Source: Actinospineispora acaciae DSM 45401 (lineage in GTDB: Bacteria > Actinomycetota > Actinomycetes > Mycobacteriales > Pseudonocardiaceae). Taken from it: DNA of 64,000 bases. The position numbers were made by a program, and so were the translations under genes. The number at the start of each line of letters is the position of its first letter. Position 1 is the stretch's first letter. Location of the stretch: the NCBI RefSeq assembly GCF_000620785.1, contig NZ_JIAI01000010.1, forward strand, positions 124,001 through 188,000. The letters are read 5' to 3'. The notes below the pieces were generated by a model that worked only from the letters and a program-made list of their open reading frames with translations, made no database searches and had not been told where the DNA came from. Of the stretch, positions 56,070 through 64,000 are shown piece by piece.

Positions 56070-56690
56070 TCAGATCCCGAAGTACTCGCGGTAACCGGTC
56101 AGCGGGGCCACGTCGCTCGCGCACGCCGCGAGCGCCTCGCACTTGCGCGCCCACTCCTTCGGGTCCAGCTCGATCCGCGTCGAGTCGGCGTTCGGCGTCG
56201 TGGTGAACCGGACCAGCGGCAATCCGTATACCTTGCGGATCCGCCGCGCCGCCTCCGCCACCACGGCGACCGCCTGGCCCGGCGAGGCCTCGCCGTCGGC
56301 GGCCGGCGCCATGCAGTAGACGCCGGACTCCGGGTCGAACCCGACCAGCTCGCTCAGCGCGGCGAGCAGGTCGTCGGCGCGGTCCGGGCCGATCGGGACG
56401 GGCAGCGACAGCCGGTGTCGGGCCAGGTCAGGGACCCGCAGCCGGTCCATGGCGGCGCCGGCGGCCAGATCGGCGCGCTCGTCGGTGGCGGCCGCGACCA
56501 GCACGTCGGTCCGCACCCCGGCGGCGCCGAGGCGCTGCAGCAGCCCGGACGCGGCGAGCAGGAACTCGGGCAGGTGCACGGTCACCGCCACCACCCGGCG
56601 GCATCGCAGCAGGCCAGGGGGCAGCGCACGGTTCGGATCCGGGGCAGGTACCTGGCCCCAGAGCACTTCGCTCGCCACCATGTCCGCCAC
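56070..56690 (-). CDS. Degenerate LmbE/PIG-L-like protein
   Basis: Protein of 206 aa with the layout of LmbE-like N-deacetylases: an N-terminal strand-turn-helix (RRVVAVTVHLPEFLLAASGL), LGAAGVRTDVLVAAATDERA and RLRVPDLARHRLSLP. The metal-binding AHPDDE motif at the first turn is replaced by VHLPEF, so zinc catalysis is unlikely. A role as a binding protein or inactive relative is inferred. It lies divergently upstream of the sigma module and converges on WhiB. The family assignment is by eye and moderate. Confidence 0.55.
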   Translation of the reverse strand: MADMVASEVLWGQVPAPDPNRALPPGLLRCRRVVAVTVHLPEFLLAASGLLQRLGAAGVRTDVLVAAATDERADLAAGAAMDRLRVPDLARHRLSLPVPIGPDRADDLLAALSELVGFDPESGVYCMAPAADGEASPGQAVAVVAEAARRIRKVYGLPLVRFTTTPNADSTRIELDPKEWARKCEALAACASDVAPLTGYREYFGI

Positions 56691-56798
56691 TCCGCGCAGC
56701 CCCCTTGATATCTGACACTACTTAACCGTGCCGAGAGCGCCGCATGTTGCGGATGCAAGTGCAAACGACCAGCGGTCGTGGAAGATCCATGAACGGTC

Positions 56799-56822
56799 GT
56801 TCGGAATACCCTAATGGGGTAT
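56799..56822 (+). promoter_or_regulatory. SigF/SigB-type promoter upstream of the anti-sigma gene
   Basis: gttc (56799-56802) and gggtat (56817-56822) with 14 nt between them match the GTTT-N14..16-GGGTAT pattern of SigB/SigF-class promoters. It lies about 66 nt before the start of the rsbW-sigF-like operon, so the operon probably activates itself. Confidence 0.75.
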
Positions 56823-56888
56823 GAGGCCCACGCGACGAACGGTACCCCCGGATTAGCGTGCGACTCATTCCAGAGGCAGGATCGGCTC

Positions 56889-57296
56889 GTGTCCCTCGCC
56901 GAGCCCGGCGCGGCGGTGGTCGAGATCCGCATCTCGGCCAGGCCCGCGCTCATCCCCACCGTCCGTGCCGTCGCCTCCGACCTTGCCGGCCGTGCCGACT
57001 ACGACCTCGACGCCATCTCCGACCTGAGGATGGCGGTGGACGAGGCGTGCGCCACCCTGGTCGCGCTCAGCCCCGAGGACAGCTTGCTGAGCTGCAAGTT
57101 CGTCATCGGCAAGGAGCTCATCGAGGTCATTGTCAGCACCCCCGACGCCCCGCCAGAGGCAACCGTGAGCACCGAGAGCTTCGGTTGGCGGGTGCTGCAG
57201 ACCCTCGCCGACGAGGTCAGCACCGCGCGCGGGGTCGACGGCGAGCCCGATGCGCTGGTCATCCGGTTGATCAAGCACTCCGGTGCGGTGCGGTGA
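56889..57296 (+). CDS. RsbW-like anti-sigma factor (serine-protein kinase)
   Basis: Protein of 135 aa with a GHKL ATPase fold. The N-box region reads DLRMAVDEACATLV, and the C-terminal part SFGWRVLQTLADEV leads into the lid. It should bind and inhibit the sigma factor encoded next and phosphorylate a STAS antagonist. The GTG at 56889 is chosen over 56814 because the domain begins there and a SigF-type promoter would otherwise lie inside the gene. It overlaps the sigma gene start by 4 nt (GTGA). Confidence 0.88.
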   Translation: MSLAEPGAAVVEIRISARPALIPTVRAVASDLAGRADYDLDAISDLRMAVDEACATLVALSPEDSLLSCKFVIGKELIEVIVSTPDAPPEATVSTESFGWRVLQTLADEVSTARGVDGEPDALVIRLIKHSGAVR

Positions 57297-58249
57297 GTTC
57301 GTCGGCATCACAGCCCGGCGATTCCGACCGCACCGCGCCCCCCGCCCGCGCCGGCCGGAGCAAGGCCAGCGGCGCGCCCAACGGCGAGGCGGACGTCGGG
57401 GCGCGCGCCGACCCGACCGATAACGCGCCGAGCGGTGCGGCAAGCGGCGAAACCGCTGGTACGGACGCCGACAACGCGCGGCCGGCGGCCGAGGCGGAGT
57501 ACGCGCACCTGGCCCCGCTGCTGTCCGAGTACGCCGTCCTGGAGCGCGACGACCCGCGCCGCGAGGAGCTGCGCGACCGGCTGGTCACCGGCTACCTGCC
57601 GGTCGCCCAGCACATCGCGCGCCGCTTCGCGCACCGGGGCGAGGCGCTGGAGGACCTGGTCCAGGTGGCCACCGTGGGCCTGATCAACGCGGTGGACAGG
57701 TTCCAGCCGGACCGGGGCAGCGACTTCTTCTCCTTCGCGGTGCCCACCATCAGCGGTGAGGTGCGCCGCCACTTCCGTGACCAGGGCTGGGCCATGCGGG
57801 TGCCGCGCCGGCTCAAGGACCTGCACGTCTCCATCAACGCCGCGGTGGCCGAGCTGTCCCAGCGGCTGGGCCGGGCGCCGAGGCCCAGCGAGCTGGCCGA
57901 GCGGCTCGGGCTGCCCACCAACGAGGTGCTCGAGGGCCTGGAGGCCGCGCAGGCCTACCGCGGCGCGTCGCTGGACGAGATGCTCTCCTCGGACGAGAGT
58001 GGCACCACCCTGGGCGACCTGCTCGGGGAGGCGGACGCGGAGCTGGAGCGGGTCGACTACCGACAGTCGCTGGAGCCGCTGCTCGCCGAGCTGCCCGAGC
58101 GGGAACGGAACATCCTGATGCTGCGGTTCTTCGGCAACATGACCCAGACCCAGATCGCCGAGCGGGTCGGGGTGTCCCAGATGCACGTGTCCCGGCTGCT
58201 CGCCCAGACCCTGGACAAGCTGCGCGACCGGCTCGAAGGCGAGGCGTGA
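57293..58249 (+). CDS. sigF: RNA polymerase sigma factor, SigB/SigF subfamily
   Basis: Group 3 sigma factor of 318 aa. After an acidic, low-complexity N-terminal extension of about 65 aa come region 2 (HRGEALEDLVQVATVGLINAVDRF, FFSFAVPTISGEVRRHFRDQ), region 3 (VPRRLKDLHVSINAAVAEL) and region 4 (ERERNILMLRFFGNMTQTQI, VGVSQMHVSRLLAQTL). It drives general stress or differentiation genes. Coupled to its anti-sigma gene and likely transcribed from its own promoter type. The long N-terminal tail is a variable feature. Confidence 0.92.
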   Translation: MSSSASQPGDSDRTAPPARAGRSKASGAPNGEADVGARADPTDNAPSGAASGETAGTDADNARPAAEAEYAHLAPLLSEYAVLERDDPRREELRDRLVTGYLPVAQHIARRFAHRGEALEDLVQVATVGLINAVDRFQPDRGSDFFSFAVPTISGEVRRHFRDQGWAMRVPRRLKDLHVSINAAVAELSQRLGRAPRPSELAERLGLPTNEVLEGLEAAQAYRGASLDEMLSSDESGTTLGDLLGEADAELERVDYRQSLEPLLAELPERERNILMLRFFGNMTQTQIAERVGVSQMHVSRLLAQTLDKLRDRLEGEA

Positions 58250-58256
58250 GGTTCCG

Positions 58257-59765
58257 GTGACCGCCGGACTGCGGGTCAACCAGGCGGGCGGGCGCTGGGT
58301 GCTCGCGGCCACCATCGGGGGGTCCGGGCTGGCCATGCTCGACTCCACGGTGGTCAACGTGGCGCTGGACCGGCTCGGGCGTGACCTGGGCGCGGACTTC
58401 GCCACCCTGCAGTGGATCATCAATGGTTACACCCTGTCGCTGGCCGCGCTGATCCTGCTCGGCGGCGCGCTGGGCGACCGGTTCGGCCGCCGGCGGGTGT
58501 TCGTCATCGGGGTGGTCTGGTTCGCGGCGGCCTCGGCGCTGTGCGGGCTGGCGCCGACCGCCCCGGTGCTGGTCGCGGCGCGGGTGCTGCAGGGCATCGG
58601 CGGCGCGCTGCTCACCCCGGGCAGCCTGGCGCTGATCGCCGCGTCGTTCTGCCCGGAGGACCGCTCGCGCGCGATCGGCGCCTGGTCAGGGCTGGGCGGG
58701 GTGGCCGGCGCGATCGGCCCGTTCGTCGGCGGCGCGCTGGTGGACTGGACCTGGCGGGCGGTGTTCTGGATCAACGTCCCGGTGGCGGCCGCCGTGGTGC
58801 TGATCACGCTGCGGCACGTGCCGGAGAGCCGGGACCCGGACGCGGTCGGCGGCATCGACGTGACGGGGACCGTGCTCGGTGCTCTCGGGCTGGGGGCCGT
58901 CACGTTCGCGCTGACCGAGGCGGGGTCGGGCCTGACGCCGGGGGTGGCGGTGTCCGGGCTGGTCGGGGTGGTCGCGCTGGCGTTGTTCCTGGTGGTGGAG
59001 GCGCGCTCGCCGCATCCGCTGGTGCCGCTGTCGCTGTTTCGAGACCGGTTGTTCAGTGCCACCAACATCGTGACGCTGCTGGTCTACGGCGGGCTCGGGG
59101 TGTTCTTCTTCCTGCTGGTGCTGCAGATGCAGACGGTGGCCGGGTTCTCCCCGACGGTGGCCGGCACCTCGCTGCTGCCGGTCACCGCGCTGATGATGCT
59201 GCTCTCCGCGCGGGCCGGCGCGCTGGCCGACCGGATCGGCCCCCGGCCGCTGATGACCGTCGGGCCGCTGCTGTCCGCGCTCGGGTTCGTGCTCGCCACC
59301 CGGGTCGGGCCGGGCGCGTCGTACCTGGTCGATGTGCTGCCGGCGACGGTGGCGCTCGGGCTCGGGCTGTCCGCCACGGTGGCGCCGCTGACCGCGACGG
59401 TGCTCGCGTCCGCGGACGAGCACCACGCCGGCATCGCGTCCGGGATCAACAACGCGGTGGCCCGCTCGGCCGGGCTGCTCGCGGTGGCGATCGTGCCGGT
59501 GGCGGCCGGGCTGGGCGGCGCGGACTACACGAACGCGCCGGTGTTCGACGCCGGCTTCCGCAAGGCCATGCTGATCGGCGCCGGGCTGCTGGTGCTCGGC
59601 GCGGTGCTGTCCGCCGTGCTGGTGCGCCCGGCCCGGGCGGTCGCCGTGCCGGAGCCGCCTCCCGGAGAGCCGGCCGCCGAGCCGCTGCGGCTGCCCGAGT
59701 GCATGCACTGCGGCGTGACCGGCCCGCAGCTGCACCCCGGCCCCGCCGCGTCGGCGCGCGACTGA
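58257..59765 (+). CDS. MFS transporter, DHA2 (EmrB/QacA) family, with Cys tail
   Basis: Fourteen-TM drug-efflux-type permease of 502 aa. Motif parts: LAMLDSTVVNVALDRLG, LGDRFGRRRVFVIGVVWF, and GPFVGGALVDWTWRAVFWINVPV (motif C). The C-terminal 30 residues are cytoplasmic and carry CMHCGVTG. GTG start 7 nt after the sigma gene, so it may be read through from the SigF operon. The substrate is unknown. Confidence 0.88.
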   Translation: MTAGLRVNQAGGRWVLAATIGGSGLAMLDSTVVNVALDRLGRDLGADFATLQWIINGYTLSLAALILLGGALGDRFGRRRVFVIGVVWFAAASALCGLAPTAPVLVAARVLQGIGGALLTPGSLALIAASFCPEDRSRAIGAWSGLGGVAGAIGPFVGGALVDWTWRAVFWINVPVAAAVVLITLRHVPESRDPDAVGGIDVTGTVLGALGLGAVTFALTEAGSGLTPGVAVSGLVGVVALALFLVVEARSPHPLVPLSLFRDRLFSATNIVTLLVYGGLGVFFFLLVLQMQTVAGFSPTVAGTSLLPVTALMMLLSARAGALADRIGPRPLMTVGPLLSALGFVLATRVGPGASYLVDVLPATVALGLGLSATVAPLTATVLASADEHHAGIASGINNAVARSAGLLAVAIVPVAAGLGGADYTNAPVFDAGFRKAMLIGAGLLVLGAVLSAVLVRPARAVAVPEPPPGEPAAEPLRLPECMHCGVTGPQLHPGPAASARD

Positions 59766-59770
59766 CGAAG

Positions 59771-59788
59771 GCGGTTCCGCGGAACCGC
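59771..59788. repeat. 18-nt perfect palindrome GCGGTTCCGCGGAACCGC
   Basis: Exact copy of the core of the palindrome at 12525-12544, just after the MFS stop. It is either a dispersed repeat or a terminator stem. Confidence 0.8.
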
Positions 59789-59875
59789 GGCGCGGAAAAT
59801 CGGCTTCGTTGAGCCGCATGTGCGGCCGGCTCGGCCCGACGGAACCGCGAATGCGACCAGGGAGATTCCGCAGGC

Positions 59876-60691
59876 CTACTGAGGCTCGCCGAGGACGGTG
59901 GGCTCGGTGCGGCGGACCCTGGCGTCGGTCTCCGGGCCGCGCTCGGTGGCCGGGCCGGACGGCGGGAACGGGTACGGCTCGGCGGCGGCCAGGTCCACCT
60001 GGTAGCCGAGGTCGGCCATGCCGGCGGCGGTCAGCCGGCTCAGCGGGTTGCCGGCGGCACCGATGTACCCGGTCATCAGCTCGTTGCCGAACACGGACTC
60101 CCGCCAGTGCCCGTCCCGGGTGCCCGGGCCGCCGGTGTTCTCCACCGGCACCGGGCGGCTCGGGGCGACCTGGCGCAGCGCCGCGTACTCGGTGACGGCC
60201 CCGGCGCCGGTGAAGGTCGGGTCGTTCGTGCCCGCGCCCGCCAGCAGCCCCTTGCGCGCCCAGATCGTGCCGAAGCCCAGCACGTGCCCCATCTCGTGGG
60301 TGATCACGTCGCGCAGCGTGCCGGCCCGCTCCATCTCGGCCAGGTCGGCGGCGTCGAACCGCATGGTCCCGGTCACCGGCAGCAGCGCGGCGGCGCCGGC
60401 CGAGGCGGGCCGCAGCCGGGTCGGGCCGGCCTCCCCGAGCACGCCCTTCGGGCCGTCGATCGAGGTGCCCTCGGCGTCGATGCGCACGTCGTCGATCTCC
60501 TCGCCGTCCACCGTGACGCCGGGCAGGTCCCCCACGATCACCCGTGACCACCTGTCCGCGGCCACCGTGAACGCCTCCCGCTGCGCGGCGGACAGCCCGC
60601 CCAGGAACCGCACCTCGATGGTGAACGGCGAGTCGGTCGCGGCCACCGCCCGGGCCCGCGCCCGGTCGGCCACCGCCCGGTAGGTGTCCAT
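59876..60691 (-). CDS. Leishmanolysin-like (M8-type) metalloprotease
   Basis: Protein of 271 aa. The zinc motif HEMGHVLGFGTIW is HExxH followed by a Gly turn, and the third zinc ligand is probably the His in GTRDGHWRESVFGNELMTGYI, the typical leishmanolysin-like ELMTG block. No signal peptide is visible from the ATG at 60691, which has a gggggg site upstream, so it may be cytoplasmic or leave the cell by another route. A C-terminal Pro/Arg tail follows. The substrate is unknown. Confidence 0.85.
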   Translation of the reverse strand: MDTYRAVADRARARAVAATDSPFTIEVRFLGGLSAAQREAFTVAADRWSRVIVGDLPGVTVDGEEIDDVRIDAEGTSIDGPKGVLGEAGPTRLRPASAGAAALLPVTGTMRFDAADLAEMERAGTLRDVITHEMGHVLGFGTIWARKGLLAGAGTNDPTFTGAGAVTEYAALRQVAPSRPVPVENTGGPGTRDGHWRESVFGNELMTGYIGAAGNPLSRLTAAGMADLGYQVDLAAAEPYPFPPSGPATERGPETDARVRRTEPTVLGEPQ

Positions 60692-60711
60692 GTGCCCCCC
60701 AGCGGGTCGCT

Positions 60712-61788
60712 TTACCCGAGCGCGTCGAGCAGCTCCGAGGCGCTGCGTGCGAGCACCGGCACGGTATCGCCGAGCGTGGCGTTGCGCGCGTCCTGGCTCT
60801 CCCCGCGCAGCGACCGGTTCGCCAGCTGCTGGTACACGGTGGCCGTCTTCCACCGGGCGAACGCCAGGTACCAGGTGATGCCCGAGGTGTCCGCGCCGGT
60901 GCGTTCCGCGTAGCGGGCGGCGACCTCGTCCTGGCTGGGCAGCTCCAGCTCCTTCGGGTAGCGCACGCCGCCCTGCACGTTGTCCGGGTCGCCCCGCTCG
61001 GGCAGGTAGTGCAGGAGGGTGCCCAGGTCGACCAGCGGGTCGCCGAGGGTGGCCATGTCCCAGTCGAACACCGACTTGACCCGGTCCGGGTCGTCCGGGT
61101 CGAACTGGCAGTTGTCGATCTTCAGGTCGTTGTGCACGATGCCGTGCGACTGGGTCTCGGGCATGGTCTCGGCCAGCCGCTCGCCGACGCGCACCATCAG
61201 CGGGTCGCCGTCCGGTGGCGCGGACAGCTCCCAGCGGCGCGCCCAGCCGGACACCTGCCGCGCCACGAACCCCTCCGGGCGGCCCAGGTCCTCCAGGTCG
61301 CAGTCGGCGGGGTCGACCAGGTGCAGCTCGGCCATCGCGTCGGTGAGCGCGAACAGCAGCCGCCGCCCGAGGTCCTCGTGGTCGCGCATGGACGCCGGCA
61401 GCCTGTCGCGGATCACCTCGCCGTCGCGGTACTCCATGACGAAGCAGTCCGCGCCGGCCACCGAGCCGTCCTCGGTGAACGCGTACGCCCTCGGCGCGCG
61501 GTCGTACACCCGCCACAGCCGGGACAGCACCTTGAACTCGCGGCGCATGTCGTGCGCGCCCGGGGCGATCTTGCCGAACGGCGGCCGGCGCAGCACCAGC
61601 CGGGTGCCGCCCACCTCCAGCAGGTAGGTCAGGTTCGCCCGCCCGTGCGGGAACTGCAGCACGTTCAGCGGGCCGGACAGCTCGGGGACCTCGGCGCGCA
61701 ACCAGCGGCCCACGCTGGCCCAGTCGAGCTCGTCACCGGCGCGCACCGCGCTCACCGCGCCGCTCCTGGGCAGTCGATCGCTCGGCAT
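60712..61788 (-). CDS. Aminoglycoside-phosphotransferase-like (ACAD10-type) kinase
   Basis: Protein of 358 aa with an APH/choline-kinase fold. The catalytic loop reads IVHNDLKIDNCQF, the metal motif SVFDWDMATLGDP, and the N-lobe has LVLRRPPFGK with the ATP-binding Lys. In actinobacteria this subgroup often lies with acyl-CoA dehydrogenases and is thought to phosphorylate hydroxy-acyl compounds (as ACAD10/11 do) rather than antibiotics. It lies 20 nt upstream of the metalloprotease gene on the same strand. Confidence 0.88.
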   Translation of the reverse strand: MPSDRLPRSGAVSAVRAGDELDWASVGRWLRAEVPELSGPLNVLQFPHGRANLTYLLEVGGTRLVLRRPPFGKIAPGAHDMRREFKVLSRLWRVYDRAPRAYAFTEDGSVAGADCFVMEYRDGEVIRDRLPASMRDHEDLGRRLLFALTDAMAELHLVDPADCDLEDLGRPEGFVARQVSGWARRWELSAPPDGDPLMVRVGERLAETMPETQSHGIVHNDLKIDNCQFDPDDPDRVKSVFDWDMATLGDPLVDLGTLLHYLPERGDPDNVQGGVRYPKELELPSQDEVAARYAERTGADTSGITWYLAFARWKTATVYQQLANRSLRGESQDARNATLGDTVPVLARSASELLDALG

Positions 61789-61852
61789 GCAGGGACGGTA
61801 ACCGGGCCTTCGACGCCCAGCCAGACGAAACCGAGTGACGTAACGTCAGGGC

Positions 61853-62653
61853 GTGAGTTGGGTGCTGGTCACGAACGACGACGGAATCGACGCCCCCGGG
61901 CTGCACGCCCTGGCCGCCTCGGCGGTGGCCGCCGGGCTGCGGGTGGTGGTGGCCGCGCCGGCCGGTGAGGCCAGCGGCGCCGGTGCGGCGGTCACCACCT
62001 CGCGGAGCAACGGCCAGGTGCCGATCACCCGGCACGAGCTGCCCGGGCTGGACGGCGTGCCGGCCTACGGCGTGGCGGCGGCGCCGGCGTTCATCCCGTA
62101 CGCGGCGGCCCTGGGCTGGTTCCCCGAGCCGCCCTCGCTGGTGCTGTCCGGGATCAACCCGGGGGCGAACCTGGGGCGCGCGATCATGCACTCCGGCACC
62201 GTGGGCGCGGCACTCACCGCGGGGCGGTTCGGGGTACGGGCGCTCGCCGTCTCGCTGGACTACGAGACCGCGTGGAACGACGCGGTCCCGCACTGGGACA
62301 CCGCGACCGGCCTGGTGCCCGCCGTGCTCGACCTGCTCTCGGACACCCCGGAGGGCACCGTGCTCACGCTCAACGTGCCGAACCTGCCCGCCGACCGGCT
62401 CGGGCCGCTCCGGGTGGCCTCGCTCGCCGCCCGGGGCGTCGTGCAGGGCCGGGTGGAGGAGGACGGCGCCGGGCTGCGGGTGGGGATGGTCGAGCGGACC
62501 GAGCGGATCGAGCCGGACAGCGACGTCGCCCTGCTCCTGGCCGGGCACCCCACGCTGACCGCCCTGCGGTCCGTCACCGAAGACCCCGACCTGCCGCTCG
62601 CCGAGCTGCTCGCCGCCGAGCGATGGCAGGAAAGGTGGGATATTCGACGTTGA
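61853..62653 (+). CDS. surE: 5'/3'-nucleotidase SurE
   Basis: Survival protein E of 266 aa. The metal-binding motif VTNDDGIDAPGLHAL at the N-terminus and the conserved SGINPGANLGRAIMHSGTVGAA block are intact. It removes phosphate from nucleoside 5'- and 3'-monophosphates. GTG start. It is transcribed away from the kinase gene and followed by the GlxA-type regulator. Confidence 0.94.
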   Translation: MSWVLVTNDDGIDAPGLHALAASAVAAGLRVVVAAPAGEASGAGAAVTTSRSNGQVPITRHELPGLDGVPAYGVAAAPAFIPYAAALGWFPEPPSLVLSGINPGANLGRAIMHSGTVGAALTAGRFGVRALAVSLDYETAWNDAVPHWDTATGLVPAVLDLLSDTPEGTVLTLNVPNLPADRLGPLRVASLAARGVVQGRVEEDGAGLRVGMVERTERIEPDSDVALLLAGHPTLTALRSVTEDPDLPLAELLAAERWQERWDIRR

Positions 62654-62684
62654 TGACATCGGGCGCGGGCGGCACGCTGGGTCC

Positions 62685-63671
62685 ATGACGGCGCGTTCGG
62701 TGCTCATCGTCCTGTTCGACGGCGTGCAGAGCCTCGACGTCACCGGTCCGCTGGAGGTGTTCACCGGCGCCAACCAGTGGTGCGCCGCGCGCGGGGACGG
62801 TGCGGGGTACGAGGTGCGCACGGCGAGCCTCGGCGGGCACCCGGTGCGCAGCTCCAGCGGGCTGTTGATCACCCCCGACTCGGACCTTCCCGGCGTCTCC
62901 CCCGACCTGCTGCTGGTGCCGGGCGGCTGCGGCACCCGGACGCCGAACCCGGCGCTGGTCGACTGGCTGCGCGTACACGGCGCTCGCTGCGCGCGGCTGG
63001 TGTCGGTGTGCACGGGCGCGTTCCTGCTCGCCGAGGCCGGCCTGCTCGCCGGGCGCCGGGCCACCACGCACTGGGCCTACTGCGCGACCATGGCCGCCCG
63101 CTACCCGGACACCCTCGTCGAGACCGAGCCGATCTTCGTCAGGGACGGCGAGGTGTCGACGTCCGCCGGGGTGACCGCCGGCATCGACCTCGCGCTGGAC
63201 CTGGTCGAGGACGATCTCGGCCATGACGCGGCACTTGCGGTGGCCCGCAATCTCGTCGTCTTTCTCCGCCGGCCGGGCAGCCAGGCACAGTTCAGCGCGC
63301 AGCTGGCCGCTCAGCTGGCGCGGCGGGAGCCGTTGCGCGAGATCCAACAATGGATCGTGGAGCGGCCGGACGAGGACCTGTCGGTCGAGACCCTGGCGCA
63401 GCGCGCGCATTTGTCGCCCCGGCAGTTCGCTCGGGCGTTTACCGCCGAGGTGGGAATGCCTCCGGGGCGATACGTCGACAGGGTTCGGCTGGAGGCGGCG
63501 CGGCGGCGGCTGGAGGACACGAATGACGGGATCGCGGCCACGGCCCGCGCCTGTGGATACCGTAGTTCCGAGGCGATGAGGCGGGCGTTTCTGCGGGTGT
63601 TGGCGTTGAGTCCGGCGGAGTACCGGCGACGGTTTCAGCCCGGCGAGCGGGTCAGGATGTCCATTCCTTGA
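62685..63671 (+). CDS. GlxA-type AraC-family regulator with DJ-1/PfpI domain
   Basis: Protein of 328 aa. The N-terminal DJ-1/PfpI domain (VLIVLFDGVQSLDVTGPLEV, VCTGAFLLAEAGLLAGRRAT with the nucleophile-elbow Cys) is followed by two AraC helix-turn-helix motifs (SVETLAQRAHLSPRQFARAF and GIAATARACGYRSSEAMRRAF). Such regulators sense amidated or amine metabolites. No clear target gene beside it. It overlaps the end of the LLM gene by 20 nt. Confidence 0.9.
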   Translation: MTARSVLIVLFDGVQSLDVTGPLEVFTGANQWCAARGDGAGYEVRTASLGGHPVRSSSGLLITPDSDLPGVSPDLLLVPGGCGTRTPNPALVDWLRVHGARCARLVSVCTGAFLLAEAGLLAGRRATTHWAYCATMAARYPDTLVETEPIFVRDGEVSTSAGVTAGIDLALDLVEDDLGHDAALAVARNLVVFLRRPGSQAQFSAQLAAQLARREPLREIQQWIVERPDEDLSVETLAQRAHLSPRQFARAFTAEVGMPPGRYVDRVRLEAARRRLEDTNDGIAATARACGYRSSEAMRRAFLRVLALSPAEYRRRFQPGERVRMSIP

Positions 63672-64000
63672 GCTGGCCGATGAGCTTGGCGGGGTCGGAG
63701 CCGATCGGCGTGACGTGCAGGTGGGTCACGCCGGCGTCGCGGAGCGCGGCGATCCGGTCCCGGACGAACTCGGGCGGGCCGATCAGGTTGGACGAGTCGA
63801 TGAACTCGGCGGGAAGGGCGGCGGCGGCCTCTTCCTTGCGGCGGTCCAGGTAGAGGTCCTGAACGGTGGCGGCTTCCTCGGGGTAGCCGTAGCGCTGCAT
63901 GACCGTGTTGTAGAAGTTCTTCCCGCGCGCACCCATTCCACCGACGTAGAGCGACGTGAGGTTACGGGCGGCCGCGCGGGCGGGCTCGAAATACGGCTCC
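63652..64000 (-). CDS. LLM-class oxidoreductase, 3' part, cut by window edge
   Basis: The frame is open to the window edge, so the N-terminus is missing. The visible C-terminal 115 residues (FEPARAAARNLTSLYVGGMG, KNFYNTVMQRYGYPEEAATV, LIGPPEFVRDRIAALRDAGVTHLHV) match F420-dependent LLM-class oxidoreductases, with the last segment being the usual closing helix and strand of the barrel. Convergent with the GlxA-type gene. The substrate cannot be known. Confidence 0.85.
   Translation of the reverse strand, partial: EPYFEPARAAARNLTSLYVGGMGARGKNFYNTVMQRYGYPEEAATVQDLYLDRRKEEAAAALPAEFIDSSNLIGPPEFVRDRIAALRDAGVTHLHVTPIGSDPAKLIGQLKEWTS

Overview
This window is a very GC-rich, gene-dense chromosomal segment of an actinobacterium. 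The evidence is GTG and ATG starts with 4-nt GTGA/ATGA overlaps, a WhiB iron-sulfur regulator, a SigF-type sigma factor with its anti-sigma factor, a DtxR/IdeR-type iron box and a DinB/maleylpyruvate-isomerase-like protein. A Pseudonocardiales-type host is the best guess, but it is inferred from gene content only. There is no CRISPR array, no rRNA, and no transposase or integrase that I can recognise. About 67 protein genes and one tRNA (tRNA-Sec) are supported.

Layout. 1-6.1 kb: end of a lytic transglycosylase-like protein, acyl-CoA dehydrogenase, ferredoxin reductase plus 3Fe-4S-type ferredoxin, an SDR, an odd ABC ATPase with a C-terminal membrane segment, and a DinB/MPI-like protein. 6.1-12.5 kb: two MarR-controlled divergent units (cupin; amidohydrolase), a lipoprotein polysaccharide deacetylase, a large membrane protein and a PAP2 phosphatase. 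12.6-16.3 kb: an accessory operon of visibly lower GC (XRE/TPR regulator, then 58-aa, 141-aa, 57-aa, 113-aa winged-helix, 37-aa peptide and PIMT-like methyltransferase genes), in which every junction after the regulator overlaps. It is the best candidate for an undescribed system and looks like a RiPP locus. 16.4-25 kb: L,D-transpeptidase, tautomerase, two tandem beta-helix surface proteins, USP/MarR pair, DUF3817, TetR, FMN reductase, MFS. 25-29.7 kb: a sulfur-scavenging operon of three flavin-dependent monooxygenases plus DUF1684, headed by a Cys-containing leader peptide and a clear promoter.

30.2-33.2 kb: a PF04672-type methyltransferase, a three-domain HTH/unknown/peptide-deformylase fusion and a Cys-rich small protein. 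33.2-36.5 kb: MerR/methyltransferase pair sharing a palindromic operator, a DUF305 lipoprotein with a His-rich membrane protein, and a quinone oxidoreductase. 36.5-41.6 kb: OmpR-type two-component system, an XRE/MLTR regulator, a second acyl-CoA dehydrogenase, and a SnoaL-like protein. 41.6-45.2 kb: FCD-GntR regulator, nitrilase-family amidohydrolase, MFS importer and RraA-like aldolase, probably one catabolic unit. 45.5-47.3 kb: cinA and an acyl-CoA thioesterase.

47.3-55.0 kb holds the whole selenocysteine machinery: selC (tRNA-Sec), selD, selA and selB, with an iron-regulated PepSY membrane protein, its small partner and an SDR in between. 55.2-58.3 kb: a stress-sigma module (STAS antagonist, WhiB, degenerate LmbE-like protein, RsbW-like anti-sigma factor and SigF-like sigma factor with an upstream SigF-type promoter). 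58.3-64 kb: drug-efflux-type MFS, M8-like metalloprotease, an APH-like kinase, surE, a GlxA-type AraC regulator and the end of an LLM-class oxidoreductase. A family of short intergenic repeats (core ACTCACCCTGACAAA) and several very long hairpins sit at gene ends through the second half of the window.
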